From contig JASJJC010000014.1 in NCBI GenBank assembly GCA_037624485.1, positions 62,001 through 126,000 of the forward strand: DNA of 64,000 nucleotides, in the 5' to 3' direction. The position numbers and the translations under genes are program-made. The notes under the pieces are model-generated. The model saw nothing but the letters and a program-made list of their open reading frames with translations, was not told where the DNA came from and ran no database searches. Shown piece after piece: positions 1 to 6,758 of this stretch (the stretch's first letter is position 1; each line of letters starts with the position of its first letter). This stretch comes from JAFMKE01 sp037624485 (GTDB taxonomy: Bacteria > Bacteroidota > Bacteroidia > Chitinophagales > UBA8649).

Positions 1-67
1 AAAGTAAAACCGATAGTTTAAGCTCAGCAAAAAAATACCTTCATTTAATATTAAAATTAAAATTGAT

Positions 68-75
68 TATATTTG
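68..75 (+). promoter_or_regulatory. -7 promoter element (TATATTTG)
   Basis: Exact match to the Bacteroidota -7 consensus TAnnTTTG, 31 bp upstream of the lipoprotein start at 107. I see no clear -33 TTTG at the usual spacing, so this is a moderate call. Confidence 0.5.
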
Positions 76-106
76 GAGTAGTTTAAAACCTAAAAAATTA
101 AATTAA

Positions 107-940
107 ATGAGAAAATTAAATCTGTTTTTTGTGCTATTTGTAATAGTAGCGATAAGTTTTTTTGCAAGTTGTGGAGATGATGATAATTCTGAAGGCCTAG
201 CTCCTATGCTTACTATTTCTGCATCTGGATTAAGTGCTACTAATACGATTATGGAAGGAGCCACATTTGATGTTACAGTTGTTGCTAGTGAAAACCCAAC
301 GAGTGGTAAACAACTTGAATCGCTAGAAATTCAAACAACTGGCGGCGCGGACTCTTCCATTGCAATTAATGCAGCTTCTTTCACTGAAACATTTACACTA
401 GCTGCTCCTGCAGATGGTATTTCTGAAACTTATACATTTATTGTAACAGATAGTGATAGTGAATCCGCTTCAAAGTCTTTAACTGTCTCTGGAATAAATG
501 GAGTTGTTTCTACTCCTTTTGGACCTGAGATTGTTGGTGATTTTTTCCACGTTGGCTCATCGCTAGGTGCCTATGATTTAGTAACTGAGACCGTTGTGGC
601 ATCGCAAGGAAATGAAGTGGATAAAGACTTGAAGAATATAGATATGGCTGGTGGAAACTTTACGGGCTCTTGGACCACAGGCACGGGCAATGGATCACAG
701 TTTGTAAAATCAAATACATTTGACTTCGCAAATGGCACTGTAGAAGATGCAATGGCAGTCTTTGCAGCAGGTTCCGCCTCATCAACAATTCTAAATCCAT
801 CGCTGAACGACATTTTTATTGTTAAGCTTAGAGGAGGTTCGGACTATGCACTTCTTCAAGTGACAGACAGAGATGTTAGCGATAACACTTGTAACTGCAG
901 CGACCTAGGTAAGCTTACCTTCAAATTTAAAAAGTCATAA
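107..940 (+). CDS. Exported lipoprotein of unknown function
   Basis: 277 residues. The N-terminus is a lipoprotein signal: two basic residues, a hydrophobic stretch, then a lipobox FASC with the acylated Cys at about residue 22, followed by acidic GDDD typical of Bacteroidota surface-exposed lipoproteins. The rest is Ser/Thr/Gly-rich and beta-strand-like, with a possible Ig-like N-terminal half (about 33-130) and an unassigned C-terminal half that has a Cys-x-Cys pair (NTCNCSD) near the end. I do not recognise a family. It is transcribed alone and is followed directly by a strong hairpin terminator. A promoter -7 match lies at 68-75. Start chosen because it opens the signal peptide. Confidence 0.75.
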   Translation: MRKLNLFFVLFVIVAISFFASCGDDDNSEGLAPMLTISASGLSATNTIMEGATFDVTVVASENPTSGKQLESLEIQTTGGADSSIAINAASFTETFTLAAPADGISETYTFIVTDSDSESASKSLTVSGINGVVSTPFGPEIVGDFFHVGSSLGAYDLVTETVVASQGNEVDKDLKNIDMAGGNFTGSWTTGTGNGSQFVKSNTFDFANGTVEDAMAVFAAGSASSTILNPSLNDIFIVKLRGGSDYALLQVTDRDVSDNTCNCSDLGKLTFKFKKS

Positions 941-960
941 CTAATAATAAATCTATGAAA

Positions 961-988
961 AGCCTCGATTTTATCGGGGCTTTTTTTT
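961..988 (+). terminator. Rho-independent terminator
   Basis: Stem AGCCTCGA / TCGGGGCT with a TTTTA loop followed by a run of eight T. It lies 20 bp after the lipoprotein stop codon at 940. Confidence 0.85.
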
Positions 989-1046
989 GGCATATCATTT
1001 GAAACTACTAAATTCGAAAATTTCTTCTTACATTAAATTTAGAGTA

Positions 1047-1649
1047 ATGAAGCCATTGATTATATCTGTTTTAATAATTCTGTCTAGCCTTCACTTGTCC
1101 TATGCTCAGGAGGGCTATGAATACAATGACCAAATACAAGTTTTGTATGGTGTTGTTTTTAATGGGGACACCATCCCCATGCTAAATATCCCCGAAATTT
1201 CAATTACCGGTCATAAGTTTGAGAACCAACAAGATGAATACTGGTATCAATATTATTTAAAACGAGTAAAAAAAGTTTACCCTTACTATCAAATTGCAAA
1301 AACAGTGGTGAATGATTTGGAAGACGAGAAAGATAATTTAAAGAAGAAACACTTTAAACAATATAAAAAGAATAGAAAGAAAGAGTTAATGAACGAATTT
1401 GAAAAAGAGTTACGGGATTTAAAAATCTCCGAAGGAAAAGTCCTCGTAAAGATGATTAACCGGGAAACTGGGCAAAACTTTTATGAACTCATTAAAGAAT
1501 ATAATAGTGGAATGAAAGCCTGGGTTTATAATATTGTAGCAAACAGATATGACTATGACTTGAAAGCCCCCTATGATCCAAAATCCAAAGAAAATAGCAT
1601 GTTAGAGTTGGCGATCAAGCAGGTTTTAGGAAATAATTTAAGGCCGTAA
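1047..1649 (+). CDS. DUF4294 family exported protein
   Basis: 200 residues from the ATG at 1047; this start opens a clean signal peptide (MKPLIISVLIILSS...SYAQ), whereas a longer frame from 987 begins inside the preceding terminator. After the signal there is a short beta-rich segment (VLYGVVFNGDTIPML) and then a helical, Lys/Glu-rich domain with RVKKVYPYYQIAKTVVNDLE, which matches what I know of DUF4294, a Bacteroidota-restricted family of unknown function. The C-terminus overlaps the convergent glycosyltransferase gene by 35 bp. Function is unknown; likely periplasmic. Confidence 0.75.
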   Translation: MKPLIISVLIILSSLHLSYAQEGYEYNDQIQVLYGVVFNGDTIPMLNIPEISITGHKFENQQDEYWYQYYLKRVKKVYPYYQIAKTVVNDLEDEKDNLKKKHFKQYKKNRKKELMNEFEKELRDLKISEGKVLVKMINRETGQNFYELIKEYNSGMKAWVYNIVANRYDYDLKAPYDPKSKENSMLELAIKQVLGNNLRP

Positions 1650-2607
1650 CAACCTCATTAACATCAATATCTTGCATACATTTAAAATGCCCTTTGGGAC
1701 ATTTTTTATAGCCAATTTTTGAACACGGACGGCAGTTAAGCTCTTTCACCTGAATAGTAATAAATTCACTCTTCTCTAAGTATGGATACATCCCCAATTC
1801 AGGCATTGTATTTCCCCAGATACTGATTATTGATTTTTCAAATGCAGCGGCAATGTGCATTAATCCCGTATCATGAGTAATAACCAGTTTTGCTTCTTTA
1901 ATTATAAATGCCGATTGGTTCAGATTAAACTTACCGCATGCATTAAATATCTTCTTATCACCACATTGTGAAACAATCTCCTCTCCCCTTGCTGAATCAT
2001 CCAATCCTCCAAGCAAGATGATTGGCAGTTCTATTTGCTTACATATTTCAACGATTTTGAAGTATGGTAAGCGTTTTGTTGAATATTTTGCACCTATTGC
2101 AAAAGCGATGTATCCATTTTTTGCTTCAGGGAAAAGCTGATGAATATCAAGCTCATCCTCTTTCGGAACAAAATAATCAAGTCCTTTATTGTCATAAGAT
2201 ACACCTAATGATTTTGCCGTATATAAATAGCGGCTGACAATATGCTTATACTTGGGTAGTTTGTCGATTTTAAATTGTGTCAACAACCACTTTTCCCAAT
2301 TTAGTTTATTGACGGAAACACTCTTTACCCGCAGCCTCATCTTTATAATTTGCGTCCGAATATTGTGATGCAAATCTAAAATCAAATCAAATTTTTCTTC
2401 CTGCAATTCTTGAATCAGGGTGTTTATATCATCCCCCAATACATGAACCTTATCCAGATACAGATTATTATCCACCAAACCTCGATAGGCCTGTTTCGTT
2501 GCAAAATGTAAAGTACAATCCTGCACTTGTTCCTTCACACACCTTACCAAAGGCGTGGTCAGTACAATATCTCCAATAGAACTAAAGCGTAAGATTAATA
2601 TTTTCAT
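1615..2607 (-). CDS. Glycosyltransferase family 9 (heptosyltransferase-like)
   Basis: 330 residues from the ATG at 2607 (MKILILRFSSIGDIVLTTP); seven extra in-frame residues upstream are unlikely to be used. The N-terminal RFSSIGDIVLTTPLVR and the C-terminal THDTGLMHIAAA motif are signatures of GT9 ADP-heptose:LPS heptosyltransferases (GT-B fold, two Rossmann domains). A Cys-rich tail (CRPCSKIGYKKC) near residue 300 is common in this family. Likely adds a sugar to the lipopolysaccharide core or another surface glycan on the cytoplasmic face of the inner membrane; donor and acceptor cannot be told from sequence. Its 3' end overlaps the DUF4294 gene by 35 bp, tail to tail. Confidence 0.88.
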   Translation of the reverse strand: MKILILRFSSIGDIVLTTPLVRCVKEQVQDCTLHFATKQAYRGLVDNNLYLDKVHVLGDDINTLIQELQEEKFDLILDLHHNIRTQIIKMRLRVKSVSVNKLNWEKWLLTQFKIDKLPKYKHIVSRYLYTAKSLGVSYDNKGLDYFVPKEDELDIHQLFPEAKNGYIAFAIGAKYSTKRLPYFKIVEICKQIELPIILLGGLDDSARGEEIVSQCGDKKIFNACGKFNLNQSAFIIKEAKLVITHDTGLMHIAAAFEKSIISIWGNTMPELGMYPYLEKSEFITIQVKELNCRPCSKIGYKKCPKGHFKCMQDIDVNEVVTALNYFLKPA

Positions 2608-2630
2608 AGTGACAAATGAAAAGTACAAAA

Positions 2631-2656
2631 AAAAGGGCTATTGAAATAGCCCTTTT
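2631..2656 (-). terminator. Bidirectional-looking hairpin terminator
   Basis: Perfect 10-bp stem AAAAGGGCTA / TAGCCCTTTT with loop TTGAAA, flanked by A and T runs on both sides. It lies just downstream of the minus-strand HMA lipoprotein gene (stop at 2678) and upstream of the glycosyltransferase start. Confidence 0.85.
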
Positions 2657-2677
2657 TTTAAAAACTATTTGGGTAAA

Positions 2678-3085
2678 TTATCCTTTTGTACTTAACTCTT
2701 CCTCTTCGGTTAATTTCATGTCATCCACTTCGGGAGCCATTTCTATATCTTCAAAAGGATTTGCGGAATACGAATTATCTCCAATACTTCCAATAGCTTC
2801 GATCAATTGATTTTCATCAAGCATCTTACTATCAAATGATATCATCGCATAACTCTCCTCATAGTTAACAACTGCTGAAGCGACACCAGGGGTAGATCTC
2901 AACTTATCTTGGATAGCAGAAACACATCCCATGCTACATACCATTCCTTTCACCGCTAACTTAGATTTTGAATCCGCTACTACGTCTTCACTCACTTCTA
3001 TTTTTTCGACTGCTGTTTGACTAGAATCACTTGAACATGAACTAAGGGCCAAAAGAGCAATAAACAATAAACCTATGTATCTCAT
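2678..3085 (-). CDS. Lipoprotein with heavy-metal-associated (HMA) domain
   Basis: 135 residues. The signal peptide ends in lipobox LSSC with Cys17. An acidic linker leads to an HMA fold (about residues 42-105): LAVKGMVCSMGCVSAIQ, then VVNYEESYAMISFD and a final helix. The metal-binding cysteines are Cys50 and Cys54, spaced CX3C with an internal Met, rather than the CX2C of cytosolic CopZ/ATPase domains. The C-terminal tail is acidic. Because it is a lipoprotein the domain should sit outside the cytoplasm, so a role as periplasmic or surface metal (probably copper) binding protein is inferred. No other metal-resistance gene is adjacent. A strong hairpin terminator follows. Confidence 0.82.
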   Translation of the reverse strand: MRYIGLLFIALLALSSCSSDSSQTAVEKIEVSEDVVADSKSKLAVKGMVCSMGCVSAIQDKLRSTPGVASAVVNYEESYAMISFDSKMLDENQLIEAIGSIGDNSYSANPFEDIEMAPEVDDMKLTEEEELSTKG

Positions 3086-3195
3086 AATATTAACTTTAAA
3101 GTACTTGATTAAGGTGCTAAATTAGGCATAAATCTCTAAAAAATTGCTAATCTCTTCGCATTCTTTTATTTCTCATAAAGCACAGGATGTAGATC

Positions 3196-3213
3196 TTTTT
3201 GGAGATCCAAAAA
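3196..3213. repeat. Short perfect inverted repeat in intergenic region
   Basis: TTTTTGGA / TCCAAAAA arms with a 2-bp GA spacer, about 100 bp beyond the 3' end of the SRP RNA gene. It could be a weak terminator or a protein site. The rest of 3086-3313 shows nothing recognisable. Confidence 0.4.
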
Positions 3214-3313
3214 GCGGGAAGCTAAAGTTGTCATTAACTAGCTACTGGAAGCATTTACAAGCTAAAAATTGTATCTTTTCATCTGTAAAATCAAGGAACT
3301 GGAAATAAATAAA

Positions 3314-3409
3314 GGGCAAGTTACTCACATCGCACCGCTACAACCGCCTACCCTTGCTTCGATCAAGACCTGGGGGATTCAGCAGGAGCTGGTCGTATAA
3401 GACTTGCCC
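3314..3409 (-). ncRNA. ffs: Signal recognition particle RNA (small bacterial type)
   Basis: On the minus strand a 96-nt RNA begins and ends with complementary termini (GGGCAAGU / ACUUGCCC). It contains the SRP Alu-less hairpin core CCAGGUC...GAAGCAAGG, comparable to E. coli 4.5S CAGGUC...GAAGCAGCC (the Ffh-binding symmetric loop). From memory it closely resembles SRP RNAs of other flavobacteria, including the segment read on the plus strand as TCGCACCGCTACAACCGCC. SRP RNA binds Ffh and FtsY for co-translational membrane targeting. The apical loop UUGAUC replaces the expected GGAA. A promoter with -7 TAACTTTG lies 5 nt upstream of the 5' end, which supports strand and end. This gene accounts for the only long stretch without a protein gene (3086-3511). 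Confidence 0.85.
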
Positions 3410-3414
3410 AAGCA

Positions 3415-3447
3415 CAAAGTTAACAAATATTTGATGCTAGAATCAAA
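3415..3447 (-). promoter_or_regulatory. Promoter of the SRP RNA gene
   Basis: Minus strand: -33 TTTG at 3444-3447 and -7 TAACTTTG (exact TAnnTTTG) at 3415-3422, spacer 21 nt. The predicted RNA 5' end at 3409 is 5 nt beyond the -7 box. Confidence 0.7.
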
Positions 3448-3514
3448 TAAGGGCTAACTTTTTTTTCTGTAATTTTTTTAATGTATTTTGCATGCCATTC
3501 AAAATAAATAATTG

Positions 3515-5146
3515 ATGTCAGACAAAGATTTTAACAAGAACGAAGATAATATGCGAATTATGGTTGCCAACCTTACATACAAAAAGGATCAGGCAGCATT
3601 GGGTGGTGGGGAAAAAAGCATCGCCAGACATAAGGAAAAAGGCAAACTTACCGCTCGGGAACGCATCGCATTTTTATTGGATGAAAACAAATCGCAACTA
3701 GAAATAGGTGCATTAGCAGGTGATGGAATGTACGCAGATTATGGAGGTTGTCCCTCTGCCGGAGTGGTGGTCGTGATGGGGTATGTTGAAGGCCGACAGT
3801 GCATTGTAGTGGCTAATGATGCCACTGTAAAAGCAGGTGCATGGTTTCCAATCACCGGAAAGAAAAATCTTAGAGCCCAAGAAATAGCAATGGAGAATAA
3901 AATACCTATTATCTATTTGGTGGATAGTGCAGGCGTGTTTTTACCCTTACAAGATGAAATCTTTGCTGATAAAGAACATTTTGGGCGAATCTTTCGCAAC
4001 AACGCAGTTATGAGTAGTCTAGGAATTACTCAAATAGCTGCAGTAATGGGCAGTTGTGTAGCAGGAGGGGCTTACTTGCCTATAATGAGTGATGAATCGC
4101 TTATTGTCGATAAAACAGGTTCTATATTTCTTGCGGGTAGTTATTTAGTGAAAGCAGCTATTGGCGAAGTCATAGACAATGAAACCTTGGGAGGAGCTAC
4201 GACGCATACAGAAATTTCAGGAGTGTGCGATTATAAGATGAAGGATGATAAAGAATGTTTAAGAACTATTCGAAAACTGATGAATAAGCTTGGAAGTAAA
4301 GAAAAAGCTGGTTTTGACCGAGTTGAGTCCAAAGAACCAATAAAAGATCCCAAAGAGATTTTTGGTTTAGTTTCAGAAGGAAATGCAAAACCATATGACT
4401 CTATTGAATTAATAGAAAGATTAGTTGATGATTCTGAATTCACAGAATATAAAGCAGGTTTTGGCAAGACTATCGTTTGCGGATATGCGCGTATTGATGG
4501 CTGGGCCGTTGGAATTGTCGCGAATCAACGTGAAATAATTAAGACTAAAAAGGGTGAGCTTCAATTTGGTGGTGTGATCTACAGTGATAGCGCAGATAAA
4601 GCTGCTCGATTTATTATGAATTGTAATCAGAAGAAAATCCCATTGGTTTTCTTACATGATGTTAGTGGTTTTATGGTTGGATCACGTTCTGAGCATGGGG
4701 GTATTATAAAAGACGGTGCCAAAATGGTTAATGCCATGGCTAACAGCGTAGTTCCTAAATTTACCGTCGTAGTAGGCAACTCCTATGGAGCGGGTAATTA
4801 TGCCATGTGTGGTAAAGCATACGACCCTCGATTGATGTTGGCTTGGCCCAGTGCCAAAATCGCTGTAATGGGCGGTGCGCAAGCAGCAAAGGTATTATTG
4901 CAAATCCAGGTAGCTTCCTTAAAGAAAAAAGGTGAGGAAATAACACCTGAAAAAGAAGCGGAGCTATTCAATAAGATAAAGGATCGTTATGATACCACGA
5001 CTAATCCATATTATGCCGCAGCGCGTTTATGGGTAGATGATATAATAGATCCATTAGATACGCGAAAAGCTATAAGTATGGGCATCGAAGCAGCCGACCA
5101 CGCTCCTATTGAGAAACCATTTAGCACAGGTGTATTGCAAGTGTAA
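3515..5146 (+). CDS. Acyl-CoA carboxylase, carboxyltransferase (beta) subunit
   Basis: 543 residues from ATG 3515 (a TTG codon directly before it is unlikely to be used). N-terminal ARHKEKGKLTARERI is the classic signature of the biotin-dependent propionyl-/methylcrotonyl-CoA carboxylase beta family. Two crotonase-fold halves follow: the first with GSCVAGGAYLP and the second with FLHDVSGFMVG and GNSYGAGNYAMCG, forming the acyl-CoA and carboxybiotin pockets. The length and the segment VKAAIGEVIDNETLGGATTH resemble methylcrotonyl-CoA carboxylase beta more than PccB (about 510 residues), so leucine catabolism is possible, but the substrate is inferred. No biotin carboxylase or carrier subunit lies nearby; it must come from elsewhere. 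Confidence 0.9.
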   Translation: MSDKDFNKNEDNMRIMVANLTYKKDQAALGGGEKSIARHKEKGKLTARERIAFLLDENKSQLEIGALAGDGMYADYGGCPSAGVVVVMGYVEGRQCIVVANDATVKAGAWFPITGKKNLRAQEIAMENKIPIIYLVDSAGVFLPLQDEIFADKEHFGRIFRNNAVMSSLGITQIAAVMGSCVAGGAYLPIMSDESLIVDKTGSIFLAGSYLVKAAIGEVIDNETLGGATTHTEISGVCDYKMKDDKECLRTIRKLMNKLGSKEKAGFDRVESKEPIKDPKEIFGLVSEGNAKPYDSIELIERLVDDSEFTEYKAGFGKTIVCGYARIDGWAVGIVANQREIIKTKKGELQFGGVIYSDSADKAARFIMNCNQKKIPLVFLHDVSGFMVGSRSEHGGIIKDGAKMVNAMANSVVPKFTVVVGNSYGAGNYAMCGKAYDPRLMLAWPSAKIAVMGGAQAAKVLLQIQVASLKKKGEEITPEKEAELFNKIKDRYDTTTNPYYAAARLWVDDIIDPLDTRKAISMGIEAADHAPIEKPFSTGVLQV

Positions 5147-5207
5147 AATTATCATGGTCACACCTTAATTAAATAAGTGCCGTAAGCTAAAAAAATGTAT
5201 TAATTTT

Positions 5208-5822
5208 ATGGTAATGAAACACGCGGGACTCTTACTAATAATTGCTTGCTCTATATTTAAAATGAGTATTGCCCAAAGCAGCGAAGCAGGTTTTATAGAA
5301 AAACCGAGCTTTGCCATCAAGCTAGCTCCGCGTATTTTCTCTCCACGAATAAGTTTTGAAAAGCTCCTAAATTCGAAATCGAGCTACGTTTTAGAATTGA
5401 GAGGACATACTTACTGGCTACCCTCTGGTGTGCGTCTTGAAGGGGCCTATAGAAGATATTTTAGTGAAAATGCTATTTTAGGCCCCTATATACAGCCGAA
5501 ATTGGCAATTGGCTATTTCGATTACTTCTTTGTTGACCTAAATACTCGTGGGATTCAGTTTGGAGGAGGATTAGTTGCAGGAGCGCAGTTTAATATAGGT
5601 TCGAAAAATTTTTTAATCGATGTTTTTGGGGGATTTCAATGGGTTGCTCCTTTTTATCTTGAATTGGAAAGAATCAACAACGGCAGTCAATTGAGAAATT
5701 ATGGCTATAATGCAATTCATTACATAATGATTGCTGCTCCCATTGAGATAGGAGTTCGTTTTGGTTTTATGGGGACTAAATTGGTCCCGAAAACCTTTAA
5801 AAATCAAGAAGAAAAATTTTAA
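5208..5822 (+). CDS. Putative outer-membrane beta-barrel protein
   Basis: 204 residues with a signal peptide (MVMKHAGLLLIIACSIFKMSIAQ). The mature part alternates aromatic and small residues in amphipathic strands (YVLELRGHTYWLP, GIQFGGGLVAGAQFNIG, FLIDVFGGFQWVAPF), as in small 8-stranded outer-membrane barrels of the DUF3575/OmpA-like type. ATG 5208 and ATG 5214 are both possible starts. It ends 2 bp before the DUF1456 gene, so the two are probably co-transcribed. Specific function unknown. Confidence 0.65.
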   Translation: MVMKHAGLLLIIACSIFKMSIAQSSEAGFIEKPSFAIKLAPRIFSPRISFEKLLNSKSSYVLELRGHTYWLPSGVRLEGAYRRYFSENAILGPYIQPKLAIGYFDYFFVDLNTRGIQFGGGLVAGAQFNIGSKNFLIDVFGGFQWVAPFYLELERINNGSQLRNYGYNAIHYIMIAAPIEIGVRFGFMGTKLVPKTFKNQEEKF

Positions 5823-5824
5823 CT

Positions 5825-6298
5825 ATGAACAATAATGATGTTCTACGACAGCTTCGATTCATATTCAATTTTTCTAATAAGGAGATGATTCAAATCTTTA
5901 AATTAGGCGAGTTAGGGGTTGAAGAAGAAGAAGTTATTAAGTGGATGAAAAAAGAGGAAGATCCGAATTTTTTAATTCTCCAGGATCTCAAGCTTGCCCA
6001 TTACCTCAACGGGTTTATAAATTTGAAGAGAGGCAAAAAAGAGGGCCCCTCAGTGGAAACTGAGCAAACACTCAATAATAACATCATTTTAAGAAAGCTC
6101 AAAATCGCCTTGCAGCTCAAAGATTTTGACATATTGGACCTATTCAAATCAGTTGACTTACGTTTAAGTAAGCATGAATTAAGCGCATTTTTTAGGAATC
6201 CTAAACAGAACCAATATAGAGAATGTCAAGACCAGTTTCTTCGAAACTTTCTGTTCGGATTGAAAAAGAAACACCGACCAGATAGTAGTTTATCATAG
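5825..6298 (+). CDS. yehS: DUF1456 family protein (YehS-like)
   Basis: 157 residues, cytoplasmic, all-helical. Two tandem copies of a ~70-residue repeat: NNDVLRQLRFIFNFSNKEM and NNNIILRKLKIALQLKDFD, each followed by a segment ending in LNGFINLKRGKK or LRNFLFGLKKK. This duplicated architecture is that of DUF1456/YehS. Function is unknown in all bacteria I am aware of. Likely translated with the upstream barrel gene (2-bp gap). Confidence 0.85.
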   Translation: MNNNDVLRQLRFIFNFSNKEMIQIFKLGELGVEEEEVIKWMKKEEDPNFLILQDLKLAHYLNGFINLKRGKKEGPSVETEQTLNNNIILRKLKIALQLKDFDILDLFKSVDLRLSKHELSAFFRNPKQNQYRECQDQFLRNFLFGLKKKHRPDSSLS

Positions 6299-6372
6299 GC
6301 GTATTTATTCACTTATCGCAACACCTCTAGCACTCTAATAACCCGGCATAAAAATTCAGCAGCATTTACAGC

Positions 6373-6756
6373 CTAGTCACCCGTATAAAAATCAATCAGA
6401 TCAGCAAAATAAGTATTGTTCCAGCCTTCAACCATAGCATCAAAATCTTCCGCCGGAATATTGGAGTGAATCAACTCGGCAGATGTTCCTTTTTTGTGCG
6501 GGTGCAATTTTATGGTAACCACGGATTGTTGTTCTTGTTCCCCAAAGTACCACTCTTGTTGAATCATTTTGTTGGGTTCGAATTTCAAGTTCTTTCCAGA
6601 TATATTCTCATCCCACATACTAAACTCAGTTCCTTCTTCTTCTCGCATACTTGCATCAAAACCGGTCCATAGCTTTAAAATTAGCTCATTCGTCAAAGCT
6701 TTGTATACAATTTCAGGAATCTCTGGAATAATATAATATTGTTTAAAATCTGCCAT
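6373..6756 (-). CDS. AHSA1/SRPBCC (START-like) domain protein
   Basis: 127 residues. The pattern IPEIPEIVYKALTNELILKLW, then TEFSMWDENISGKNL, QQEWYFGEQEQQSVVTIKL and the closing helix VEGWNNTYFADLIDFY is that of the AHSA1-like START fold, a hydrophobic-cavity fold. Ligand unknown. The gene starts 2 bp after the end of the upstream YyaL-like gene, so they are one transcription unit. Confidence 0.82.
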   Translation of the reverse strand: MADFKQYYIIPEIPEIVYKALTNELILKLWTGFDASMREEEGTEFSMWDENISGKNLKFEPNKMIQQEWYFGEQEQQSVVTIKLHPHKKGTSAELIHSNIPAEDFDAMVEGWNNTYFADLIDFYTGD

Positions 6757-6758
6757 AT

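Noticed and set aside
3314..3409. Reading the conserved intergenic RNA on the plus strand
   Set aside because: The SRP hallmark CAGGUC...GAAGC and the matched promoter (TAACTTTG) are both on the minus strand.
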